DNA of 64,000 bases, from positions 69,349,268 to 69,413,267 of the forward strand of contig NC_088200.1 in NCBI RefSeq assembly GCF_028769735.1, written 5' to 3'. The stretch's first letter is position 1, and every line of letters starts with the position of its first letter. The position numbers were made by a program, and so were the translations under genes. Below the pieces are notes generated by a model. That model was not told the DNA's origin, made no database searches, and saw only the letters and a list, made by a program, of their open reading frames with translations. Below, one piece after another: positions 22,341 through 33,513 of the stretch. The DNA is from Zonotrichia leucophrys gambelii. Its lineage: Eukaryota > Chordata > Aves > Passeriformes > Passerellidae.

Positions 22341-22686
22341 ATTGTTCAGCCTCAGAGCCAAATCCCCTGCCACTGCTCATCAAGGACCGAGAAACACAAC
22401 AAATATCACAGCCTTTCTCTTTGATTTCCTAGGGGAGGGAGCGTGCCTGTCTATCCACACCATCTGGCCCCAAATGGCTCCCAGCAAAAAGCATAAAACC
22501 ATATCTTGGCTCTGCAAGTACTGCTCCTGCAGCAAATAACTCAGATCCTTCCGAGACCCTTACAGAGACACCTGAGAATCAGAGAATGACTGCCTGGAAA
22601 CAGAGACAACATCAAACACCCATGCACCAAAGACCAAGCCATCCCATCACCAGGTCTCAGATGGGACAAGTTCCCAAACAACCCCG

Positions 22687-23105
22687 TGTTGTTGGGTTAG
22701 TCTGAGTTGCACCCCCCCACCTAGATGTCAATCTCACCCTAAGTCTTGCCCCTTGCTCTAGAATGTTCCCTACCCCTCCTCCTACTTGACTGTCTATCTC
22801 CCCTTGTACCTGCCCCCGGCTCTGGAAATGCCCTTGGAAATCCCCTAATATTGGAAGCCCTATTGGTCTGTTCCCCTCCCCCTGTGTTACCCCATTAGTT
22901 TGAGTGTTATAAACCCCAACTCTTGTTGCTGCTCCCCAGTCCTTTCCCTAATGGCTGGAAATTTGTACCCTCCCCTGAGACTTCCTCTGTATGAGAATCC
23001 CTGCACACGTGTTGTCCCTGGACCCTCCTTAGAATAAACCTCCTTGGAACCTATACAAAAGACTTCTCCCTTATTCTTGCCCCTCCCTTCAATGCTGAAT
23101 CATCA
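22687..23105 (+). mobile_element. Candidate 3' LTR of the provirus
   Basis: Begins TGTTGTTGGG and ends tcatca, with AATAAA at 23034, shortly after the end of pol. It resembles the 13922-14264 segment in motif order. No polypurine tract is obvious in front, and no flanking duplication could be matched. Confidence 0.45.
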
Positions 23106-23350
23106 ACGCTGTAGAGCTTAAGCCCTACAGCTGTATCCTAGACTCTGCTGCTTTCTGAGAACAGCCCACTCTTGGCCTAGTGCTAGGAGCTGGCTGGGGA
23201 AAATCTGGCACCACATCAACGGCTGCTACACAAAGCTCCTTCTCTGACTCCCTTCTCCTCAACTCCTCCCACTCCCAGAACCCTCAATATTTACTTACCT
23301 GCACATCCTCATTCCTATCCTGAAGACTCTCACTTACCTGTATTTCCCAC
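23106..23350. other. LTR-flanking leader-like sequence, no gene
   Basis: Pyrimidine-rich sequence without open frames. It could be a retroviral untranslated leader, but I see no convincing primer-binding site. Confidence 0.25.
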
Positions 23351-23870
23351 AGTGTTGGGGACGCAAACAGGACGGGACTGCTGGTTCCTTGATCTTTTAT
23401 TGCAGTGTCAGCTTCATTACCTAGTTGTGACAGTAGGAAGATGGCAAAGGCTCATGTATAGTCAGCAGCAGCCAAAGCAGACAAAGTTTTTAAAATGTCC
23501 TTCTTTGTTAAGGACATTTTAAAAACTTTCTAGCCCACAGTATATTACTAAACCTTACAGACAGTTGTTCTAGCCAATTACTAAAAGTACATGTACACGC
23601 ACTTCACACAATGCCTGCTTGTCTTCTTTCTACACCACTATTAAGCTTAAAACCTTCTACTATCTTGCTAAGCATATTTTCTTATTGCTGTCTTAGGGTC
23701 TATCTTAGCCAAGCCTAAAACTCAAGGTATTGTTTAATGGCCTTGCTTCCTATACCATTGTAACTTTTTCTACCTTAAGAGTTTGCAGCTGCAGCTAGTT
23801 CAGAGTTTTCTGTTTCTAAGGCCTGCTTTCCCAGCTTTCTAAAATTTTTTTTACCTTTACAGTTTCCCAC
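23351..23870 (-). mobile_element. LTR-like fragment, minus strand
   Basis: The left edge in plus orientation is TGTTGGGGACGC. On the minus strand this is an LTR 3' end, with AATAAAAGATC about 50 bases before it. The right edge and a target duplication could not be fixed; cccacg/cccaca motifs flank both sides but do not align cleanly. It contains the perfect hairpin at 23483-23529. Confidence 0.35.
23483..23529. repeat. Perfect 20 bp inverted repeat (7 nt loop)
   Basis: Arms 23483-23502 and 23510-23529 are exact reverse complements, separated by ctttgtt. The stem is AT-rich with a central GGAC/GTCC. It lies inside an LTR-like fragment. Confidence 0.95.
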
Positions 23871-24165
23871 GCCCACAGCTCCTACAGCCTTCCCAGACCT
23901 CCCATATTCCGCCTCAATGCTGCTTCTACCAGCAACCAACCGAGCATCCCCACTAGGTAGAATGGTTCTGCTGGCAACATCTACCTCAATAACATTCCCC
24001 AAATCCCTTTCTTCGTCCACTTTTCCCAGTTATTTTTTGAAGAGGAAATAAAGAGGGAGGAGGGAGGAAAAAGGAAAGCTTTAGAAGGGAATGACTTCCC
24101 TAAAACTAATAACCTCCCATTTAAAACTTCCAACAGAAACACTCTTAACATCACCCTACCACCAG

Positions 24166-25000
24166 GATGGCTGGCAGTACCCATGCCAGTGAGGTCCTTC
24201 TGACTGTCCTGGTCCTCTGGATGTCCATGAGAACACCAGCAGTGGATACACGGTTAATAGCACGGCCCAAAGAAAACATCTGAGTTACCCTCGTCAAGAC
24301 TCTCTGCCAAGACAACATGTGCCTGTTCATGGGCAGTGCCAGCAATCCACTGGCCTTGTGCCTGGTAGGGATTCTGCTAAAGCCCAAAGAATACCCCTTC
24401 ACAAGGAAGGAACTCAACCTGGTAGACACTTGGGATGAGAGGATGAGGATCTTGCCCATGCAGGGGGCATTCCCAGAGGAACCCCAGGAATTGGAACTTT
24501 TGAGGTCCTCCAAGGCCATTTATTGTGTAAAGTTTTATTACAGGCCCTCGAGTAAACCATGGTCTGCATCAGAATATCAAAAATCTATCTTCCTAAAGGA
24601 TGTCTCACCTACCAACAAAATTTACAATTCAATTAATTGGTGCAATTACACCAGCAACACACTATCCATGTCCTCTTGCCATCCCAGAGTTCTTCCCTAG
24701 GATGTGTTCCTCATCTGTAAAGACAGGGTGTGGGCAGAAATCCTCTCTCATCTACAGGGAGGTCCTTGCACCCTTGGCCAGCTTACCATCCTAACCCAAA
24801 CCTCAACCAAAATTCACGATTCATAAAAGAAAAATTAACAGGCTGGCCAAAAAAGGGAACGTGTACAATTTGATGAAAATTATAACAGCAGAATTGTTGA
24901 TTAACATCATAAGAAGGATAATGATGTCCCTTTTCCTACCACGGGTTGCCACTGCAAGGGCTCTCAGTGAGCTTTCTCACCTGGAGTTGAAATAACTGCC
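24166..25000 (+). pseudogene. Retroviral env remnant
   Basis: Plus-strand frame 24317-24700 opens with CLFMGSASNPLALCLVGI, the pattern found near the start of the surface subunit in avian ERVK-type envelopes, and runs through a WCNYT-type potential glycosylation site. A MAGSTHASEV start at 24166 with a stop before CLFM suggests the signal-peptide end. Near 24935 the PRVATARALSELSHLE segment resembles the start of the transmembrane subunit after the fusion peptide. Multiple stops and frameshifts are present. It could belong to the 18-22 kb provirus or to another insertion. Confidence 0.5.
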
Positions 25001-26184
25001 AGCTTTCCACCTTCCTCATCCCTTGCTTCCCAGCCTTGAGCTGCATTAGCCAATTGTCCTACTTTAGGGAGAGTTTTAAACTAGCAAGGGAGAGCATTCT
25101 ATCCTTGTTGGTTGAACACATCACACAGCTGGTACAGCCTGAGCCAAAAGATTCCTGAAAAGCCTGGATGACAACTGTACACAGCAGGTCCTAAGGGAAC
25201 TAACTCAAAGATGCCTTCTTGCATCTGCTGCTTGTCAAGAGAGGGATCTTGTGAGCAAAGTGGAGATAGATAAGTGGCCACAATGATTATAGAACATTTG
25301 TTGTCAGGAGGAAAAGTGCAAAAAAGCAAAACCTCAGCTCTGGACATGAAGAGAACAAACTTCAGCCTGCTCAGGGAAATAGTGAGTAAAGTCCCCTGCG
25401 AAAATGCTTTTGCCAGCACCCATCAGTGCTGGTCACTTTTCAAACATCACCACCTAAGTCATAGGAGCAGGCAATTCCCAAATGCTGGAAGTCAAGCAAA
25501 TTGTTTCCATTATGAAACAACAAATGCATGTTTACCTATCTCTAATATACAATGCACATAAGTGTGCAACACATGGCAGGAGAAGAACTTAATAATCCAC
25601 AAATCATTAACAGGCTTGAGACTGCAGTAATTGGGCTTTAAAATTATTCTTTCACAAACTGTAAACACACACAACCTAATATACTGCAGAAGAGTAAGTA
25701 AAAAATTACTTAATCTTTCAACCAAATGTAGCCCACAAAAAAGAGCAACAGAACAAGCATTTGACAGACCAGGAGTTCAGGGCTGTTGGAGGTATGTAAG
25801 GTACCAAAATGAGCAGTGGCACATCAAAACAATATGCCAGCTACTCATAACCAATGGGTAAAGAAAAGCCCCAAACCAAATTCTCCACCTGTGGAATTAA
25901 TACACACAGAAAACATTTGGAAAGCCACTAGGAGCTGTAAAGTATTTCAGGTCTCAGTAGTGTGTTTTCTGCTAGCACGTTACTCACAATGTTCCATTTT
26001 TAGCAACTACTTCAGCAGTAAAATATCCACAAGTACCTCAGAGACCAGTCGAAATGTAACAGAATCTCCACAAAAAAATGCAGCTTTGTTCTTCTGGGAA
26101 CTGTATAGAAAAATGTCTCCAAAAGCCTGGGCAAATCGAGACTCACACTTGTGATATCTGAGCATGGTGAATGCATCAAGCTCT

Positions 26185-26185
<1 letters not shown>
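25001..26185. other. Non-genic stretch, no feature recognised
   Basis: No exon or nameable repeat. The start may still be decayed env or flank of the ERV cluster. Confidence 0.35.

Positions 26186-26218
<33 letters not shown>
26186..26218. repeat. (AC)n microsatellite
   Basis: Uninterrupted dinucleotide run of about 33 bp. Confidence 0.97.
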
Positions 26219-26221
<3 letters not shown>

Positions 26222-26289
26222 CTGGATGTGCATGTGGCAAGGTGTCCGGCCTTATCGGCCAGATATCCGGCTAGCAGAGGGCAGCCAAA

Positions 26290-26935
26290 CACCCAGCTGC
26301 AATCCTGCCAGCACCTCTCGGCGTATAAAGGCCTTGGGCTGTGCTGGCTGCAGACGGGCTCGCTGCTCCCAAGACGAGGAAGAAGGAGCTGGACACTCGC
26401 TGGGGACAAAACTCATGTTTATTGGTGATCCCAAGACGTCTACCAGGGAGTGACCAAGAGTGGGGGGGGGGGGGGGGGGGGGTGTGAAACAAGGTTATAT
26501 AGGGAGGAGATGTATAAGGGAGGGGTTTACAATGAACCAATAAGGAAAGACAGGGGAGTGAACTTATCATAACTGACATTATGGAGAAACCAATAGTTAC
26601 ATTGTAAGGGGGGGGGCCCCTGGGACCACAGCCAATCATCATCCTGAGTGAGTAGAAGCTTCTGGCAAGTAGGGAGGAGTGGGGGTGATTGACTGGGCCC
26701 AGGGAGGAGAAACCAGGATACATATATATGGGAATAAGGGGAGGGGGAATTACATAATATAGGGGATTGACAGAACCAATGGCAAGAGAAACTATAGTAA
26801 CAAAATGAGTGGCAGGGCTATGGCGGGAAAACTGGGGAGGGCAGAACCATTTACACAAAAATAGGGGGAACAATACAGTAAATGGGAGAAGCAATAAAAT
26901 GAACTTAACAAACACACTGCAACATGCGCACACAT
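26290..26935 (-). mobile_element. LTR-like sequence with internal poly-G, minus strand
   Basis: On the minus strand the left part reads as an LTR 3' third, with AATAAACATGAG (plus-strand ctcatgtttatt near 26412) and a TATA-like upstream region, and the rest as a U3. ORFs across it are not gene-like. The edges are uncertain, and no target duplication was matched. Confidence 0.4.
26462..26482. repeat. Homopolymer G21
   Basis: 21 consecutive G. A second G run lies at about 26610. Length in the assembly may be unreliable. Confidence 0.95.
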
Positions 26936-27246
26936 CCTTTCCACCCACACCTGGAACCTTCTTCCTGCTGAGCTAAGGAGAAAGACCGACTGGAATACCC
27001 CAACCAGTACAGCCTCACTAGCGATGTGACACCCTCAAAGGTACAAACCAACCACAACACAGAGCTCTTACTCTCCAGAACAAGTCATAGCTGCCCCAAT
27101 CTGGCACAGCCGCCTTCAGGCACTCTATGCAGGCACAGGAGCTACAAGGCACCATCTTCATGGCACTTGTGGACAGATGGAGGGACACGGTGCCCAATTC
27201 CGTGTGACCATCCCCCTCCTGTGCATGCACACAGGCAGCAGCACAG

Positions 27247-27282
27247 GCACACGCACACACACACACACACATGCACACACTT
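27247..27282. repeat. (AC)n microsatellite, imperfect
   Basis: Dinucleotide run with interruptions (acg, atg). Confidence 0.9.
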
Positions 27283-27519
27283 CAAAAAACATACATTTGT
27301 TCCTAGTTAGGTCAAAAGGCAAATACCACAGCGTTGGTGCTTAAGAGCAATTATTTTTCTGAAACAGTGCTTTGGAAGATCTAGAAATAACTCAAAAGAC
27401 TGCAGCATTTGATGCATGAATGGAAAAAAAGCAAGCAGGATTCCTTCCAGCTGTTTTGGTGAGCAGTTTTGATAAATAACATAGAGAATAAAACTGTGCA
27501 GTTCTCATGAAGTTGCTGA

Positions 27520-27774
27520 ATGGAGTTAGGGCTTAAAGACTGTCAGAAAAAAAGACTAAAATATGTAAAATTTGCGCACGAGATGGTAAACATGGCTGGA
27601 ACTAGTGGAAAAACAGATAAAGAAAACTACAGTGAGGTTTTTGCAAATTATGGAACAAGAAGCAAGAGCACATGCCCAAAGAAAAAGTTCAAGGAGAAGT
27701 CACCTTTAATATCAAAGCATTCAGTGAATGCTCTGACCACCAGAGACCCCTTTTATAAACCTCCAGAACCATAA
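27520..27774 (+). CDS. Uncharacterised lysine-rich ORF, possible terminal exon
   Basis: 84 codons, rich in Lys, with the C-terminal motif TTRDPFYKPPEP. An AATAAA lies 276 bp downstream at 28050-28055, so a terminal exon or a processed pseudogene is possible. I recognise no family, see no other exons nearby, and the frame is short enough to be chance. Confidence 0.22.
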   Translation: MELGLKDCQKKRLKYVKFAHEMVNMAGTSGKTDKENYSEVFANYGTRSKSTCPKKKFKEKSPLISKHSVNALTTRDPFYKPPEP

Positions 27775-28055
27775 AAGGACTTCCAGTAGGAGGCAGACAC
27801 ATAGAAAGTAGTTGTAAGAAAGTGATATATATAGTAGCTAAGAAGCACGTTTTAATGAATTTGTATAATTCTAATGAAAAATACCTTGTTGTAGAGTTTC
27901 ACAATACGCACAGAAATATGGAGGTGCTCTTCTGGGTGTCCTGTGCAGATCAAAAATATCTGCTTTCTAATGCTTCAAATTGTGTTAGAAAGTTTATTCC
28001 AGCAGATTTCAGTATCAGTACCTGTTAACAGTCTTTTTGTATGGACCACAATAAA

Positions 28056-31000
28056 AGACTAGATTTGTTAATGAGAAGATTCTGACTGCCTTTCACATGG
28101 GGAATATCTGATCCATTGCAGAGATAGAAATGCTTCACTGAGCACTAGAAAGCACACTTCTGAAGGCTGGGGGAAGACAGCACCACCTCTCAAAGATATA
28201 AATTCAGGAACCACCTATTCCAACAACTGGCATGTTGACCCTTCCTGGGGTGTTCCTTGACCCTTCTGGCAGTGTCTCAGAGGTTTTTGTCCTTTACTGA
28301 TCATTCTGATGTGATTTCAAATAGGATTTGTCCTTTTATTTTGAATAGCTTGTTTGCCAGGCAAGTAGCATACTTGCCATGCTTGTTTCTTGGTAAAATT
28401 AAAAGTGTAGCCCTTTCAGTGGCAGTTTACTTTAATATGGAGAGACATTGAGAGGCAGCATTAACTAAAACTACTCACAGACAACAATGAACAGCACAGC
28501 TATGAGGTGTTCTGTGGATCTCTGCTTGGTGGATGTAGCTGTGCTGGTTGCAGATCCCACTAAAGCTACCAACACCCCATCAGCCTGTATGCTTCCTTTT
28601 TTGAGGGATGACTTTGGGGAGATTCTGCATAGTTCAGAGGGCATTGTAAGGGTAGTTTTGCATGTGCCAGACTGAGATCACAATTCAAATACACATACAG
28701 AGACGGGCAGGGGTGGGAGAGAAGCCAACAACCCCTCTCTACATAGCTCACAGTTTTACCCTATGCATTGTGCATCTCCTAAATGTGTAAGAAGCAAAGC
28801 ACATAATTTGTCATTAACTATTAAGAAGAAGTGGATGACCTGTCAGTGAGTTGTTATTTTCACTAAGCAGAACTCAAGGGTGTGCACCTCAGCCACTTTG
28901 TTGCATCCAGTAAGAACTTCTGTATAAAAACTGAATTATATCATCAGTAATGTAGCTCATTCTGGACATGGGTAAAGAAATGCCCATTACCAAAACTTCA
29001 GGCATAATCTGAAGTTTTATTTTCTTCAAAAGCAAAGATGAACTTTGCTTTCTTCCATTTTCTAAAGAAGATGATTTTCAAGGAGCAGTATACTATTCAA
29101 AGGCCATGCCCACCACCTAAAAATAAAACATAAGCTCTTGGGTGGTGGGACACCATTTTGGGACCTACCAGTGTTCCTCATGAAGAGCTGTGGTTGTGAA
29201 TTAAAAGGCCTTACCATCCCCCAAACAGACAAAACTGAGAGTATCACAAAAGAGATAGGAGCTTTGGACCATTGAGATGACTGATTTAAGGAATTCCAGT
29301 GAAGGGCTGAGTGCTCCATAACCCACAGTTAGGGAGGTACTAAAATGCATGCAAATGCTAGACCTTTCCTGACATGTATTTCCACAGACATCCAGGCATA
29401 GTCCCCAAGAACAAACATTTATTTGTAATTGCATCACCTAGTTTTGCTTCCACTCCACTGAAACTGAACACCTATATATTTTGCAATTTGCATTTTTGCA
29501 TTACATAAGTGATATGAGGTACCCCTGGGGACACCAGACAAAGTGGCCAGCATTAGTTTTTAGATCACAGGATAAGATGAATTGCAATAACAGATCGTTG
29601 CACTTCATTTAACATGCAGAAGATTCACAAAATCTACTACAAAAACATTTCAGATGATACAAGTCTTTGGCTGGTGGCCTGTGTTCCCTTCTCCTACCAA
29701 GTTCTGCTTTTATTTAGTTTCAGCAAAAGCCTACTAGGCTTCTTTGGGGTTTGGTTGTGTGACATGATCACCTGATGAATTGAAAGGCCCAAACAAAACT
29801 TTCTCATTGTGAAAAAGCTGGTTATATCTATGTGCCCCAGGGAAAGAAATTTGGCAGAGGCACCCAGTGTTCTTTGAGGGTACAACTTGGCACTTGTTGC
29901 CACTGTATCAGTGAGTAAACACAAACCAGTTCTACAGGAAAGCACAATGAAAATCCTGGGTTTTTTCCCCTTTTTAACTTTCTTTTTTCATAGCTCTTTA
30001 TTAATCCCACTTTGAGAAAAACCCTATTCCTCACATTCCTTTCTTAGGGTGCAAGGTGAAGTCTGTCTGTGGAGTCCTCTGCAGTAGCGGGGGATTGCGC
30101 TTTAGAGGATGTTCTGGCTCTTCAGGCCTCTTCACCAACTCCAGCATGTGTCACTGTTAATGTGAGCAAACCTTTTAAGACTGTGTTCTTACAGCAGGAG
30201 AGCACCTCCAGCTGCTGCCCCATGCAGAAACCTGGGTCATTTACTGCACAGCCGGCCCCTGTCTCCCAAAGGAGACTCCAGCCCCTTCTGCAGTCCTTCC
30301 CCTCACGGCTCTCAGGAGCTGCTGCATCACAGCTGACTCCAGGACACTGCTCAGAGCCCTCCTCCAACACCCTCAGTAGGAGCTAGAAAAGGATGATCCT
30401 ACAGACCTCTGCCAGTCTTTGCCAATGGCTGGACTGATGTGGTTATTGCCAACCATTTCCCAGCAGCCACAGCTTCCCTGGTTACTCTGCCTAAGTTGAT
30501 GTGGATTTCAGTGACTCACGTTGAAGGAAAGCTCTCAGACTAGTGGGGCATCAGCAACACAGCTCCCCAAAACAGCAGCAGCATCTGTGACACACCTTAC
30601 ATATCACAGAACATTGCAATCAAGGTATCATGACCATGGTTCCTTACATTTCACATTAAACTTCCTTAATGATTATTCTGCAGAGCCCTTGCAAAAGTCA
30701 TCAAAGTTTATTTGTTCTCCTCTCAAGTCTGTTCTGTTCTCTTTCTTCATGAAAGGACAGTTGTCTAAAGCAACATATTTGAGAGCACTTATCTTGCCAA
30801 GATGTCTGCACATACTGGGAACCAACCTTCACCACGATGCATCTGCATGTGGAAATTTCTCTCCCATTTGCAATGCAAGCTGGGAAAAAAGAAGGAATCT
30901 TGAAAACATAAGAATGTCACTTGAAAACACAGAATATGCACAATTTGTTAAAGAGTGTAGGTGGGCTTTATTATGTATGTGGCATGGGAGAAAATTTCCG

Positions 31001-32039
31001 AGCACTTATTAGACAGAAACTTTCCACTGTGGAAGCAGCAGCTCCTCCACACCCCACAAGGCTGTGAACTGCGCCTTGGGACCCCTCTCTCTGCTGACAG
31101 CAGGGAGCCTGCACAGACTCTGTGCACAAAGGGGCTGCCTTTCACAGCAGTGGCACTAAAGCACATCATGCTACTGCATATCTGACACCAAGGGAAGTTC
31201 ATAGTCCCTGTGAGAATGCCCTCTGCCCATTTCCTGCATTGTAAGGGCAGGCATTCCAATTTAGGGAACTAGTTTTACTCAGAAGCATTGGTGGCCAAAG
31301 TACATTATAGTTAGCCTGACCTCCTTGAAGAGAACACCAGGTGACAGCATAAATAAGAGAGGAAAAGGTCTTTTTCAATATGCCCTACAAGTTAAAAAGT
31401 TATATTCTTAGAACAATCCCAAGCTATCAGAGAGGAAGAACTGTTTTCAAAGTGCCCCAAAAGAAGAAAACCAGGTCACTTTTCTTACAATCCCTGGTTG
31501 TTATTTTAGTTGTGTCCTTAGGAAGATGCATCAAAGAGACACATCTATGTGGCATGGCCAGATAAAACTGCCCTGTGGGCAATTCTCAGGAGGAAGCCTG
31601 CAGCCCCTCTGCTGCATGTTCTTCCAGTACCAGGAACTTTGTCACTGCTAATGCTCAGCTGGTAAATATTCTTGGAATACTGAGCATTGGCCTCAATCTC
31701 TGCACAGATTCCTGCACTCTAGGAAAGCATACCAAGGCCTTGGTGACTCTGCAGTACAACTGAGTTGCTTCTTACAACTAGTAAGAGCTGCCAGTGCAGT
31801 GCTGTCAGAGAATAACCCATCAGGTACAGAAGAGTCCAATTTACTCAGTGTCTGCCATCAGCTGTTGGGACAAAAGGGGGATTGATCAACTCCTCTGTGG
31901 GTCTGAATTTGAAGACAACCCTGTTCTGAGTGGGCTCAACTGTAGCAGTGGGGTGGTTTAGATGGTGATTGCTGCTAAATATTTCCCAATAAGCATCTCC
32001 TGGGGAAAAGCCCCTTGGGTAAGCATTCAGGCAGGCAGT
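28056..32039. other. Non-genic stretch, no feature recognised
   Basis: About 4 kb without supported exons. The plus-strand frames at 30069-30386 and 30521-31012 are open but show no domain and no splice-consistent partners. It could contain 5' exons of the PAK3-like copy 1, which I could not identify. Confidence 0.35.
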
Positions 32040-32400
32040 CAAGTCCACACACACCACGCTCACCACAGCAAACTCAGCAAACAGAGACAAACAGGCCTTT
32101 TATAATGTCAGTTCCTGTGAGGTTTATTTCAGCACGCCAAAGGGGAACCAGAGGCAAAAGATAAGCCAAGTCCTCTGCACAAGGTTTAAGTAGGGGCGGG
32201 TATGAGAGCGGTACCAAGGGGCAGGGCAAAGGGAATTGGCCCTCAGGGAAGAAGGGGCTGTCCTCCAGAGGTACCATAACGATTGAGGAAACAGGGAAAA
32301 GAGAAACCAGGGAAAGGTGGAACCTATGGGGAAAGGAAGTGGGATGGATCAGTGTTATGCAGGAGTTCATGAGGAAGAGTTTTCTGTCTGCCCAGGTAGG
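32040..32400 (-). mobile_element. LTR-like fragment, minus strand
   Basis: On the minus strand it shows AATAAACCTCACAGG (plus-strand gaggtttatttc near 32130) next to a TATAAAAGG-like box (plus-strand ccttttataatg near 32096). The following sequence is purine-patterned like other LTRs in the window. No ends were fixed. Confidence 0.28.
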
Positions 32401-33513
32401 GTGGAACTCTATTGTCTAAGTCTCCCTCCCTTCACAGGAGGGCTCTGAGGATTTCCCTGAGGGGCAAGGAATCAGAGGATTCCACAGTCAACAGCTTGTA
32501 ACACAGCTGGGTCTGGCTCTGGCTTCTTCACAGTTCTTGTCAGTGGCCACTTGTGGGCTTTGCTCAGCTTTTTGTCATACCTGCCCTGCCACTGACAGCT
32601 GGTGTGACTGCAGAGGCTGCAGCCTTGCTTAGCTGTGAGGTTTCAGCTGCCTTCACCTGGACTCGTCAGAGGATCAGCATCTCCTTTGTGCAGGTGTCTG
32701 TGTCAGGCAGCGCCTAAGGAGCGGCGCTGTCCTTGTTGCCCGTCTGGGCTGTGCCCTGTGGGAAGATGGGACCCGTGGGTGGTGTCCAGGGGCTGAGTGC
32801 AGTGCTAGTGACTGCTGCAGCCCAGGCTGAAGACAAGGACTTGTAGCTCTTCACTACATGGGGAATGGGCAAAGTGGTCTTCAGAACTTAGCCTGCTCAT
32901 AAATGAAAAGAGTTCTATTTCTTACAGCCATTGTTCCTGGATGTAGCACAGCATGAGCTGCTGTTCTCTAAAAATGTCAAGGCATTCTTTAGGCAAATTG
33001 CTGAGAAGTAGAGAAAATACCCTCCTCTCCTGGAATTCACTTTGCAATATTCTTTCTGCTCTGCAAAAAGCAGATGTTGATAAAAATTCATCCCAGATGC
33101 CAGGGTGCATTTAAACCTTGGAAGTACGAAACTTTTTGTTAACTCTCACAAGACAGTGTTTCTTCCCAAGAAAATGAAGGGTCCTGATTTTTCAGCCCTC
33201 CTTCCTATTTGTAGATGACAACCACTTGCCTTGGTTCCTGTTCTTTTCTGGTCTCTGTCTGTACTGATGGTTTTCCATGGGCTTAGTTTCCCTTCAAGGC
33301 AACCCTTCAAAGGAGGGTGGAAGAATCAGACTCTGTGCAGGCCAAAGCTGCCTGTCTTGCTGAGGCTGCTGTTGTTGTTGTTCTTGTTGATGTTATTGTT
33401 AGCCAAGCGACCAGAAATGTCTCAGAGCCTCAGAGAGTGGAGCTGGGTTTCAGATCTCCTTGAAGTCAGGATCTCTGTTTTGAAGTTTGCTTCTTGCATT
33501 TTGTTACTTTCAG
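32401..33513. other. Non-genic stretch before PAK3-like copy 1
   Basis: 5' exons of the kinase gene would be expected here or upstream. I found no exon with both splice sites and PAK-like sequence. Confidence 0.3.

Noticed and set aside
26271..26948. 225-codon minus-strand ORF as a membrane protein
   Set aside because: It covers the LTR-like sequence, including translation of the G21 run as polyproline; no domain.
28487..28675. 62-codon ORF (MNSTAMRC...) as a missing 5' exon of the PAK3-like gene
   Set aside because: No acidic, p21-binding or other PAK-like pattern and no suitable splice donor in phase.
30069..30386. 105-codon Ser/Pro-rich ORF in the non-genic stretch before the kinase cluster
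   Set aside because: No family resemblance, no clear splice sites, and an equally open antisense frame at 30122-30370.
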